Source of the DNA: Luteococcus sp043424415
Lineage (GTDB): Bacteria > Actinomycetota > Actinomycetes > Propionibacteriales > Propionibacteriaceae
Assembly (NCBI RefSeq): GCF_043424415.1
Contig: NZ_JBHWOO010000008.1
Span: 1 to 6,491 of the forward strand
Reading direction: 5' to 3'
Length of the DNA: 6,491 nucleotides
A model generated the notes under the pieces. The model searched no databases. It was not told where the DNA came from and worked only from the letters and a program-made list of their open reading frames with translations. Position 1 is the first letter of the stretch, and the number at the start of each line of letters is the position of its first letter. The position numbers and the translations under genes were made by a program. This document shows, piece after piece, positions 1-5,503 of this stretch.

Positions 1-215
1 ACGTCACGTCCCAGTACCTGCATCGAACCGGCATCGGCCCGCACCAGTCCCAGCAGCATCCGGATCGTGGTGGTCTTGCCCGAGCCATTGGGCCCCAGGA
101 AGCCGTGCACACCGCCGCGGGGCACCACCAGGTCGAGCCCGGCGACGGCTGTGCGTCGCCCCCTCAGCGTGCGGTAACCCTTGCTCAGACCGCTGGTCTC
201 GATGGCCGTGTCCAT
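1..215 (-). CDS. ABC transporter ATP-binding protein, N-terminal 71 codons (gene runs off the window)
   Basis: This is the nucleotide-binding subunit of an ABC transporter, which hydrolyses ATP at the inner face of the membrane. The visible part reads MDTAIETSGLSKGYRTLRG and then continues to a textbook Walker A motif, GPNGSGKTT, at residues 41-49, followed by TIRMLLGLVRADAG, the usual helix and loop after the P-loop. The phrase GVHGFLGPNGSGKTT is typical of DrrA/CcmA-type ATPases that work with a separate ABC-2 permease. The Q-loop, signature motif and Walker B would lie beyond the window start, so the substrate cannot be inferred. The ATG at 215-213 is chosen because AGAGGGG sits about six bases before it on the minus strand. 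A palindrome 18 bases upstream (233-253) suggests separate regulation from the LCP gene, which is on the same strand and ends 114 bases upstream. The family call is secure; which transporter it belongs to is unknown. Confidence 0.93.
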   Translation of the reverse strand, partial: MDTAIETSGLSKGYRTLRGRRTAVAGLDLVVPRGGVHGFLGPNGSGKTTTIRMLLGLVRADAGSMQVLGRD

Positions 216-232
216 CGCCACCCCTCTCGTCG

Positions 233-253
233 GCGTACCCACTGTGGGTACGC
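233..253. promoter_or_regulatory. Candidate operator: 10-bp inverted repeat with 1-bp centre upstream of the ABC gene
   Basis: The arms GCGTACCCAC (233-242) and GTGGGTACGC (244-253) are exact reverse complements around a single T at 243. The site ends 18 bases before the ATG of the ABC ATPase, where a repressor would block transcription start or early elongation. Its size and symmetry fit a dimeric regulator such as those of the TetR, GntR, MarR or PadR families, which often control exporters of this kind. No regulator gene is visible next to it. The symmetry is seen directly; the operator function is inferred. An RNA hairpin is less likely because the loop would be one base. Confidence 0.55.
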
Positions 254-329
254 AGACGACGCTAGGGGAGCGGAGCCGCACCGTCCGCGGCGAAACGGGG
301 GGTCGAGACCGCGGTCGTAGCAGGTGGGG

Positions 330-1682
330 TCAGCGGACGTACTGCTCCAGCCCCGAGGTGTCACCCGAGGCCATCTGCTCGAAGAAGGCGCCGGCCTTCT
401 GCTCGTCCCAGATCACCGAGGACCCGGCACTGGTGGAGGTGTCGGTGCTGCTCAGCGGCACCGAGACGGCCAGCGCATCACCCGACGAGACCTTGCGGAA
501 GGAATTGGCAGTGGCCGCCAGCTCGACCGGGCCAGTGCCCTTGCCCCGCTGCACCGAGCCGCCCAGGGCCATGTTGAGCCTCCAGTAGCGCACCGGGTTG
601 ATGAAGGTCATCGGGCTGGCCGCCTTCTTCACGAGGGCGGCCATCATCTCGCGCTGGCGCTTCATGCGGCCGATGTCGCCGGTGGGGTCGGCCTTGCGCA
701 TGCGCACATAGCCCAGCGCGTCGGTGCCCTTGAGGGTCTGGCAGCCGGACGGCAGGTTGGTGTGCGAATCCTTGTCCACCATGGGTTCGTCGAGGCACAT
801 CTCGACGCCCCCCACGGCGTCGACCACAGTGGCGAAGCCGTCGAAGCCCACCTCCAGGTAGCTGTCGACGCGCAGGCCGGTGTCCTGCTCGATGGTCTCG
901 ACCAGCAGTTCCGGACCGCCCAGGGCATAGGCGGCGTTGAGCTTGTTCTTGCCATGACCAGGGATGTCGACGTACGAGTCGCGCGGCAGGCTGACCAGGA
1001 CGGGCTTGCCCGTGCGCGGGGTGTACATCAGCATCATCGTGTCGGTGCGCTTGCCCCCCTCGGTGCCGGTGCCAAGTTCCGCCTGTTTCTCGGCCGTCAG
1101 GTTCTCGCGGGCATCCGAGCCGACCATCAGCGTCATGGTGCCGGGCTGGTCAGCCGGACGGTCCCCATCGGGGCTGGCATCGACGGCGCCGGCGCGGGTG
1201 ACGGCGAGCACCGGGACGACCAGCAGCCAGACCAGCCAGGCCACCAGCAGCAAGGGCAGCAGTCCCAGCGGGCCGCAGCCGCCGCGACGGCGGCGGGAAC
1301 GACGGACGGGCGCGGGGGCACTGACCTGGGCGGCAGCGGGTGCCGGGCGGGAAGCTGGCCGTGGTGCGGTGCGGGGCGCGGCTGCAGGAGCCGGTCGGGG
1401 CGCGGGACGTGGGGCAGGCCTGGGCGCGGGTGCCGGGCGTGGCTCGGGACGGGTCGGCTTGCGCACCTGGTCCTCGGTGTAGACCACGCGCTGGGGTTTC
1501 TGCTCGGCCCGCTGGGCGGCGGCTGCGCCCGTTCCAGCGGCCTGCGCGGTGGCGCGACGCCGTCTCTCCAGCTCGGCTGCCTCGTGGGAATCCATGATCC
1601 GTGTCTGGTCGGCACTGGGCTTCTCGGAGCCGTAGAGCCAGTCCAGATCGGCCTGCCTGCGGGCATCGTCACGGGGATCCAT
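330..1682 (-). CDS. LytR-CpsA-Psr (LCP) family cell-wall polymer transferase
   Basis: LCP proteins move undecaprenyl-phosphate-linked glycopolymers (wall teichoic acid, arabinogalactan, capsule) onto peptidoglycan at the outer face of the membrane. The 450-residue product has a charged cytoplasmic N-terminus with DLDWLYG (13-18 region), a Pro/Ala/Arg-rich linker (about 77-118), a basic cluster RRSRRRR (127-133), one membrane segment (about 137-163, type II topology) and an extracellular LCP domain (about 182-355). LCP hallmarks are present: TLMVGSDAR (184-192), KRTDTMML with R212 and D214, VSLPRDSYVDIPG (230-242), NKLNAAYALGG, VGGVEMCLD, and GYVRMRK followed by GDIGRMKRQRE, which carries the conserved arginines. 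Cys296 and Cys314 could form an extracytoplasmic disulfide. There is no C-terminal LytR_C domain. The frame is open upstream to about 2162, but the ATG at 1682 is chosen because the protein begins sensibly there, a TACGGT hexamer lies seven bases before it, and the upstream part overlaps the divergent glycosyltransferase. The polymer it transfers is not known; the mannose and GT neighbours suggest a surface glycan. Confidence 0.93.
   Translation of the reverse strand: MDPRDDARRQADLDWLYGSEKPSADQTRIMDSHEAAELERRRRATAQAAGTGAAAAQRAEQKPQRVVYTEDQVRKPTRPEPRPAPAPRPAPRPAPRPAPAAAPRTAPRPASRPAPAAAQVSAPAPVRRSRRRRGGCGPLGLLPLLLVAWLVWLLVVPVLAVTRAGAVDASPDGDRPADQPGTMTLMVGSDARENLTAEKQAELGTGTEGGKRTDTMMLMYTPRTGKPVLVSLPRDSYVDIPGHGKNKLNAAYALGGPELLVETIEQDTGLRVDSYLEVGFDGFATVVDAVGGVEMCLDEPMVDKDSHTNLPSGCQTLKGTDALGYVRMRKADPTGDIGRMKRQREMMAALVKKAASPMTFINPVRYWRLNMALGGSVQRGKGTGPVELAATANSFRKVSSGDALAVSVPLSSTDTSTSAGSSVIWDEQKAGAFFEQMASGDTSGLEQYVR
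1329..1454 (-). repeat. Imperfect Pro-Ala/Arg-Pro repeat encoding the LCP linker
   Basis: The stretch encodes about 42 residues built from short RPAP, APRP and APAAA units (LCP residues 77-118). At DNA level it is a run of degenerate G+C-rich units close to GGGCGCGG. It lies on the cytoplasmic side, just before the basic cluster and the membrane segment. Repeats of this kind can change length by slippage, and low-complexity extended linkers are common in actinobacterial LCP proteins. No fixed period is kept over the full length. Confidence 0.6.
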
Positions 1683-1689
1683 GGCGACA

Positions 1690-1695
1690 ACCGTA
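1690..1695 (-). promoter_or_regulatory. Candidate -10 element of a leaderless promoter for the LCP gene
   Basis: On the minus strand TACGGT (1695 to 1690) is followed by seven bases and then the ATG at 1682. This matches the actinobacterial pattern in which TANNNT precedes a transcription start located at the first base of the start codon. No good Shine-Dalgarno sequence is seen before this ATG, which supports a leaderless message. A -35 hexamer at the usual distance would overlap the palindrome at 1707-1722 and does not resemble TTGACA. Confidence 0.4.
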
Positions 1696-1706
1696 CCCAG
1701 ACCTGG

Positions 1707-1722
1707 CTGTGAGGCCTCACAG
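1707..1722. promoter_or_regulatory. Candidate operator: 16-bp perfect palindrome between divergent LCP and GT2 genes
   Basis: CTGTGAGG is followed directly by its reverse complement CCTCACAG, giving a perfect 16-bp dyad. It lies 25 bases upstream of the LCP start and 54 bases upstream of the GT2 start, and overlaps the expected -35 position for LCP. The outer halves TGTGA and TCACA resemble CRP/FNR-type half-sites, but the spacer is four bases instead of the six usual for Crp or GlxR sites, so assignment to that family is doubtful. The symmetry is observed; regulator identity and function are inference. Confidence 0.45.
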
Positions 1723-1760
1723 GCTGGCGGCGAGCCGGATGGATGGTGTGCTGGGGTGCT

Positions 1761-1765
1761 GGAAG
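1761..1765 (+). promoter_or_regulatory. Probable ribosome binding site that decides the GT2 start
   Basis: GGAAG stands ten bases before the ATG at 1776 but only one base before the in-frame ATG at 1767, so it favours 1776. The overlapping hexamer AAGAAT (1763-1768) lies seven bases before 1776 and could alternatively serve as a weak -10 for a leaderless transcript. The earliest in-frame ATG, at 1743, has no convincing ribosome binding site and would add a Cys/Trp/Gly-containing stretch not expected in the family. Confidence 0.4.
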
Positions 1766-1775
1766 AATGGAATCC

Positions 1776-2819
1776 ATGAGCTCGCCCGGCAGCACCCCTC
1801 GACGCCCCCTGGACCCGGAACCGGTGAGCGTGGTGATCCCCGTCCTCAACGAGGAGACCCACCTGGAGGAGTCCGTGGCCGGGGTGCTGGCCCAGGACCA
1901 TCCCATGGAGATCGTCCTGGCCGTGGGGCCGAGCACCGACCGCACCGAGGAGATTGCGCACGAGCTGGCGGCCGCCGACGACCGGATCACCGTCGTCGCC
2001 AACCCCTCCGGCACCACCCCCGATGCGCTGAACCTCGCCATCGCTGCCAGCCGGTACGACATCATCGTGCGCGTCGACGCCCACGGCGCGCTGGCTCCCG
2101 GCTACATCGACCGGGCCGTCGACCTGCTGCGGAGCACAGGAGCGGCCAATGTCGGTGGGCACATGGCCGCCCGGGGACGCACCCCCCTCGAGAAGGCCGT
2201 CGCCGTCGCCTACACCTCACCCGTGGGGCTGGGAGGAGGGTCCTTCCACCTGGCCAACTCGCCCGAGGGGCCCGCCGAGACCGTCTTCCTGGGAGTCTTC
2301 CGGCGTGACGCGCTCGACCAGGTGGGCGGCTACGACCCCACCCTGCTGCGCGCCCAGGACTGGGACCTGAACTACCGGCTGCGCAAGGCCGGGTGGACGG
2401 TCTGGTTCTCGCCCGACCTGCAGGTCACCTACCGCCCCCGCTCGTCGGTCACCGCACTGGCCCGGCAGTTCTTCCGCACCGGGCAGTGGCGGCGCGAGGT
2501 GATGCGTCGCAATCCCGACACGATCAGCCCCCGCTACCTGGCCCCGCCCGTGACGGTGCTTGCCATCGCCGGCGGTTCCCTGGCCGGCCTGCTCGGACTG
2601 GCCACCGGCAGGCGCGCGCTCACGGTCGGCTTCCTCGCCCCGGTGGGCTACTTCGGGGGCGTGACGGCCGCCGCCGCGCTGATGCGTCGCCCAATGGACC
2701 CGGGCGTGCGGGCCAGGCTGCCGCTGGTGCTCACGGTGATGCACATGGCCTGGGGGGCCGGGGCGATCGTCGGACTGCCTGTCGAACAGCGCGGCGGCCC
2801 CGAGCCCGAGCAGGTCTGA
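1776..2819 (+). CDS. Family 2 glycosyltransferase, ExoA-like (succinoglycan-type), membrane-associated
   Basis: This enzyme is predicted to transfer a sugar from a nucleotide donor to a growing, probably lipid-linked, surface glycan at the cytoplasmic face of the membrane. The 347-residue product opens with the GT-A fold signature VSVVIPVLNEE (17-27) and the nucleotide-binding region LAVGPSTDRT. The metal-binding DxD equivalent is VRVDAHGALAPGYI with D101-A-H103. GGHMAARGRTPLEKAVA and PVGLGGGSFH (149-158) are characteristic of the ExoA subgroup. FLGVFRRDALDQVGGYDP and AQDWDLNYRLRKAGW (193-207) correspond to the acceptor/catalytic-base region, and RQFFRTGQWRRE (230-241) resembles the (Q/R)xxRW-like motif of processive GT2 enzymes. 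Three hydrophobic segments follow at about 255-277, 281-303 and 315-335. The start at 1776 is preferred over 1767 and 1743 because of the GGAAG spacing. It is transcribed away from the LCP gene and converges on the HTH gene with a 16-base gap. Fold and family are secure; donor, acceptor and linkage are not known. Confidence 0.9.
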   Translation: MSSPGSTPRRPLDPEPVSVVIPVLNEETHLEESVAGVLAQDHPMEIVLAVGPSTDRTEEIAHELAAADDRITVVANPSGTTPDALNLAIAASRYDIIVRVDAHGALAPGYIDRAVDLLRSTGAANVGGHMAARGRTPLEKAVAVAYTSPVGLGGGSFHLANSPEGPAETVFLGVFRRDALDQVGGYDPTLLRAQDWDLNYRLRKAGWTVWFSPDLQVTYRPRSSVTALARQFFRTGQWRREVMRRNPDTISPRYLAPPVTVLAIAGGSLAGLLGLATGRRALTVGFLAPVGYFGGVTAAAALMRRPMDPGVRARLPLVLTVMHMAWGAGAIVGLPVEQRGGPEPEQV

Positions 2820-2835
2820 GCCTCAGCCCTGACCG

Positions 2836-3759
2836 TCAGCGGCTCCACGGTCCCCACCGGTCGAAGGGGGTGCCGGTCAGGTCCGACCCGGGCATGGCCC
2901 AGTGCAGGGCATAGGTGCCCGGAGGCGCCTGCTCGCGGGCGTACTGCAGCAGCGCGGTCGGCTCCTCCCAGATGACCACCTCGGTGGGCTCGTCCTGCTC
3001 GGGCGGGGTGTAGGAGCACATTGCGAGCCGCGGCATGTCGCCATCGAAGCGCACCTCCTCCACGAGGACGTCCACGCTGGCGTCCAGGATCCGGGTGTGG
3101 TTGCCGACCGGTACCTGGTGGGAGGACCAGACCACGTCGTAGCCCACCCAGGCCAGTTCGGCGAGCTCCAGCTCATGTCCCAGGTCCAGCTGGGCGACGA
3201 ATCCGTTCCCGGCCTCCAGCTCCACCAAGGCATGAATCGCCATGCCGAAGCCCTCCTCCAGCACCGGGCTGGGAGCCTCGTCGTCGACGAGGTGGATCGC
3301 CACCATGAAGCGGGTGCGGGGCGTGGTGCAACGCAGCAGCTGGTGGAGCGACTGGCGGGAGGTGTGGTCTGAATTGACCACCAGCATCTCCTGCAGCGCC
3401 ACCTTGCCCAGCCCGGGAACCATGTCCATGCCCAACTCGCAGCGGATCCGCTGGATCTCCTCGCCGTCGGGGTAGACATCGGCGAAGGAGGCGACCCCGG
3501 TCGACCGGTCGGGCAACAGCCGCCGCAGGTGCCCCTCGCCAACCTCCAGCACCTTCTCGATCTCGGAGATTGCCCGCAGGGAATTGGTGCGTCGCGGGGT
3601 GGAGCGTCCCGTCTGCCAGTAGCTCAGGGTGGCCACGGAGATGCTGTGTCCCCGCTCGGCCAGCAGGTCACGCAAGTTCTGCAGCGTCAGGTTGCGCTGC
3701 TGCAAGGCCTGCGCGAGGGCCCGGCCGAAGGGCGGCCGGGAAGCGGTACTGTCCGGCAT
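2836..3759 (-). CDS. Helix-turn-helix (XRE-like) protein, second of a tandem paralogous pair
   Basis: This is a probable DNA-binding regulator of 307 residues. The N-terminal HTH lies at about residues 11-62: FGRALAQALQQRNLTLQNLRDLLAERG, then the recognition region SVATLSYWQTGRSTPRR (41-57), then a helix LRAISEIEKVLEVGEGHLRRLL. This arrangement occurs in actinobacterial XRE-type proteins where SxATLSYW precedes a GR/PRR turn. The remaining 220 residues match no domain I recognise. They include LAWVGYDVVW (202-211), VDVLVEEVRFDGDMPRLA (229-246) and an acidic stretch around 253-267, and look mixed or beta-rich and soluble. No membrane segment is seen. It is the last gene of a likely three-gene transcript. 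Its ATG overlaps the stop of the preceding paralogue by one base (TGATG), with GAGGGG five bases before the ATG, so translation is probably coupled. The target genes are unknown; autoregulation or control of the neighbouring envelope genes is a guess. Confidence 0.8.
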   Translation of the reverse strand: MPDSTASRPPFGRALAQALQQRNLTLQNLRDLLAERGHSISVATLSYWQTGRSTPRRTNSLRAISEIEKVLEVGEGHLRRLLPDRSTGVASFADVYPDGEEIQRIRCELGMDMVPGLGKVALQEMLVVNSDHTSRQSLHQLLRCTTPRTRFMVAIHLVDDEAPSPVLEEGFGMAIHALVELEAGNGFVAQLDLGHELELAELAWVGYDVVWSSHQVPVGNHTRILDASVDVLVEEVRFDGDMPRLAMCSYTPPEQDEPTEVVIWEEPTALLQYAREQAPPGTYALHWAMPGSDLTGTPFDRWGPWSR

Positions 3760-3770
3760 CAGTTCCCCTC
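3757..3770 (-). promoter_or_regulatory. Translational coupling site between the two HTH genes
   Basis: On the minus strand GAGGGG (3770-3765) is followed by AACTG and the ATG at 3759. The stop TGA (3761-3759) of the upstream paralogue shares its last A with that ATG. The strong ribosome binding site is inside the upstream coding region. This indicates near-equal synthesis of the two proteins, consistent with a partnership, although overlaps of this type are common in compact operons. Confidence 0.65.
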
Positions 3771-4688
3771 GGCGAACTCGGCGATGCCGTCGTGGTCCCA
3801 GCACCACAGCATCATGTGACGGCCGGGACTCGCGGAACGGGTGATGTGGCACAGGCGGGGCTTGCCGGGATCCAACTCCACGAGGTCGACGCCCGTGGTC
3901 TGGCCGGTGGGCACGAAGACGTGGCCAGCGGCCCGGGGCAGCGGGCCGGTGAAGAGCACCTCCTGCACCAGGAAGTCGGCGGTGCGCCCCAGGGTACATT
4001 CCTGCATGCACGGGTCCTCGGTGCTTCGGGGGCGCAGCACCTCGTAGCCAAGCCAGAGCGTCGCACCGCGCGGGAGGGGGCGGGGCAGCACCAGTTCGGC
4101 CACCTGGCCGGGCAGGGTCCCCAGGTCCCGCGTGCGGCCGATCGTCACACCGTGAGGGGCCGTGATGCGGGGCACGGCGTCGCCGGGATGGGAGCCCAGG
4201 TGGATCGAGGGGATGCGCTCCAGCCCGTCGATCTCGGCACGCACCAGTTGGCGGATGCACTCGCGCTCAGTGCCGGGCGGGTCGTCGACGACCACCAGGT
4301 CGTGTTGCATCACGGTGGTGACGGGGCCGGGCATCGCCAGCCCGAAGTCCTCCAGGATCGTGGCCACCTCGTCGGTCCAGGGCCGCCCCGCGAAGGCCTG
4401 GCGCACGTCGGACGGCCGCGTGGTCAGCAGGCCGGCCAGGCTTCCTTCCGGCAGCTCCAGTTCCTGCTCGATCAGCCCCACGGCCCGCAGCGAGTCTGCG
4501 CGTCGCGGCAGCGAGCGCCCCGAGGACCAGTAGCTCAGTGTCGCCACAGACAACCGGATGTCGCTGTCGGCGAGGCGCTGCTGCAACGCCTTGAGCGTCA
4601 TGCCCCGCTCGCGCAGTGCACCGGCGAGGATCTCCCCGAAGGCGGACGGCATCGTTCGTGACACAGGGTTGGTGGTCGTGTACGTCAT
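3759..4688 (-). CDS. Helix-turn-helix (XRE-like) protein, first of a tandem paralogous pair
   Basis: This is a probable DNA-binding regulator of 309 residues, nearly the same length as its downstream paralogue. The HTH region is at about 17-68: FGEILAGALRERGMTLKALQQRLAD, then SVATLSYWSSGRSLPRR (47-63) and SLRAVGLIEQELELPEGSLAGLL. In a hand alignment of the first 72 aligned positions (residues 17-88 here against 11-82 in the paralogue) I count 39 identities. The C-terminal regions are more diverged but keep landmarks in the same order: LWLGYEVL (211-218) and ADFLVQEVLFTGPLPRAA (237-254). C227 and C231 form a CxxxC pair absent from the paralogue. The start at 4688 is chosen over an ATG at residue 13 (4652) because AGGA stands ten bases before 4688, while no ribosome binding site precedes 4652. 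The gap from the TIGR03089 gene is 31 bases, so they are probably co-transcribed. I do not recognise the C-terminal domain and assign no ligand. Confidence 0.8.
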   Translation of the reverse strand: MTYTTTNPVSRTMPSAFGEILAGALRERGMTLKALQQRLADSDIRLSVATLSYWSSGRSLPRRADSLRAVGLIEQELELPEGSLAGLLTTRPSDVRQAFAGRPWTDEVATILEDFGLAMPGPVTTVMQHDLVVVDDPPGTERECIRQLVRAEIDGLERIPSIHLGSHPGDAVPRITAPHGVTIGRTRDLGTLPGQVAELVLPRPLPRGATLWLGYEVLRPRSTEDPCMQECTLGRTADFLVQEVLFTGPLPRAAGHVFVPTGQTTGVDLVELDPGKPRLCHITRSASPGRHMMLWCWDHDGIAEFAEGN

Positions 4689-4719
4689 GGGGAAGAATTC
4701 CTGGAAGGAGGATGCGGGA

Positions 4720-5445
4720 TCAACCGCGACCAGTCTTCTCCGCCGCGGCGATGCGCGCCAGTCGCTCCTCGAGCTCGGCGGCGTCCATCTCATCACCGCC
4801 GCGCACCAGAACCGAGGAACCTCCACCGGACAGGGCTCGCAGCAGGCCTTCGACCAGGTCGGTCCACGGCTCGCCGGTGGGTCGCACCAGGCGACGTCGC
4901 GCGTCCGGCTCCACAACCGCCAGCGCCCCGGCCCCCAGGCGCTGCTCACCGTCGTCGAACCAGACCGGGGCCGGGTCATTGCGCCAGTGCACATCGGGCT
5001 GGCCCAGCACCTCGGCATAGTCGGTCACTCCGGCCACGGGCTGCGGGAGACCCAGGCCGAGCGGGTGCAGCGAACAGGCCACCGTCTCCACCCCCGGGAC
5101 GGGATGGGTGCGGGCCGGGCCCACGACGGCCAGCTCGACCCGGTCCAGGTCGTCGCGCGGCAGCGCCAGCACCGTGCCGCCGGCCTGCCAGGTGGCCATC
5201 GCCCAGACCATCCCCACCCAGTGGCCCGGGTCGGTCAGCAGCAGCGGCAGGCCCACGTCCCCCCCGTCGTCGAGCCCCATCGAACCGATCAGGTTGGCCG
5301 TCTTGTCCACCCAGTTGGCGAAGGTCCGGGCCGAGAACTCCACCCGGGAGCCGTCGTCCAGGTCGTAGCAGGTGAGCAGCGGCTGAGCCGGGTCGGCGAC
5401 GGTGCGGGACTCGAGGGCGGCGACGGGATCGTTCGGCAGGAACAT
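4720..5445 (-). CDS. TIGR03089 family protein (truncated AMP-binding/acyl-CoA synthetase-like)
   Basis: The 241-residue product resembles the TIGR03089 family, short actinobacterial proteins related to the N-terminal part of AMP-forming acyl-CoA synthetases and of unproven function. Visible features are DDGSRVEFSARTFANWVDKTANLI (about 30-53), matching the opening strand and helix of adenylating enzymes. These are followed by GGDVGLPLLLTDPGHWVGMVWAMATWQAGGTVL (61-92), the region where synthetases have the substrate-entry helix, and by an Ala/Gly-rich end with SVLVRGGDEMDAAELEERLARIAAAE. The glycine/serine-rich ATP-binding loop (TSGTTGxPKG type) and the whole C-terminal subdomain are absent, so adenylation is unlikely. 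Length and architecture fit a complete family member, not a decayed gene. The ATG at 5445 has TAGGAT six bases upstream; the same bases contain AGGA seven bases before the ATG, so either a leaderless or a led message is possible. It is divergent from manC and probably heads the operon with the two HTH genes. Confidence 0.82.
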   Translation of the reverse strand: MFLPNDPVAALESRTVADPAQPLLTCYDLDDGSRVEFSARTFANWVDKTANLIGSMGLDDGGDVGLPLLLTDPGHWVGMVWAMATWQAGGTVLALPRDDLDRVELAVVGPARTHPVPGVETVACSLHPLGLGLPQPVAGVTDYAEVLGQPDVHWRNDPAPVWFDDGEQRLGAGALAVVEPDARRRLVRPTGEPWTDLVEGLLRALSGGGSSVLVRGGDEMDAAELEERLARIAAAEKTGRG

Positions 5446-5451
5446 TCGGCC

Positions 5452-5457
5452 ATCCTA
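5452..5457 (-). promoter_or_regulatory. Candidate -10 element for the TIGR03089/HTH operon
   Basis: TAGGAT on the minus strand (5457 to 5452) ends six bases before the ATG at 5445, consistent with a leaderless promoter. AGGA inside it would act as a ribosome binding site if transcription began further upstream, so the two readings compete. No TTGACA-like -35 is evident at the usual distance. Confidence 0.4.
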
Positions 5458-5491
5458 GGGCAGCCCCGCCCGCCGGCACCGTGAGGGCCAC

Positions 5492-5497
5492 TAGGCT
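5492..5497 (+). promoter_or_regulatory. Candidate -10 element of a leaderless promoter for manC
   Basis: TAGGCT ends six bases before the manC ATG at 5504, and the region before it shows no Shine-Dalgarno match at proper spacing. Both points favour a leaderless transcript. It partly overlaps a 10-bp perfect palindrome GGCTCGAGCC (5494-5503) that abuts the start codon. The -35 region is G+C-rich without a recognisable hexamer. Confidence 0.45.
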
Positions 5498-5503
5498 CGA
5501 GCC

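Noticed and set aside
270..316. Small inverted repeats downstream of the LCP stop (GCGGA/TCCGC at 270-288 and the palindrome GACCGCGGTC at 307-316)
   Set aside because: Short G+C-only dyads are expected often at this base composition, no T-tract follows on the minus strand, and they do not combine into one strong hairpin.
324..1712. Long open frame on the plus strand opposite the LCP gene (462 codons)
   Set aside because: Its translation is Gly/Ala/His/Arg-rich low-complexity protein without domain motifs, as expected opposite a high-G+C gene. The minus-strand frame encodes a clear LCP protein.
1707..1722. Reading the divergent palindrome as a classical Crp/GlxR site
   Set aside because: The TGTGA and TCACA halves are separated by four bases instead of six, which shifts the half-sites relative to the known dimer spacing. 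It is kept only as an operator of unknown regulator.
1683..2162. Upstream extension of the LCP reading frame beyond 1682
   Set aside because: The frame stays open by G+C bias but lies antisense to the conserved catalytic domain of the glycosyltransferase and would add about 160 residues unlike any LCP N-terminus.
2813..2834. Possible terminator between the convergent GT2 and HTH genes (GGTC/GACC with inner TGAG/CTCA)
   Set aside because: The inner stem would leave a one-base loop and there is no T-run on either strand, so it does not form a credible intrinsic terminator.
3570..4661. Long plus-strand open frame opposite the HTH genes
   Set aside because: It has no recognisable motifs and repetitive Gly/His/Arg/Gln composition, while the minus strand carries two HTH proteins that resemble each other, which supports the minus-strand frames.
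4699..4709. Mini-hairpin TCCT-TCC-AGGA on the minus strand that could hide the weak ribosome binding site of the first HTH gene
   Set aside because: A four-base-pair stem with a three-base loop is too weak to claim as a regulatory structure from sequence alone.
4689..5018. Upstream extension of the first HTH gene beyond 4688
   Set aside because: The extension overlaps the TIGR03089 coding region in another frame and is Arg/Pro/Trp/Cys-rich. The start at 4688 gives a length matching the paralogue.
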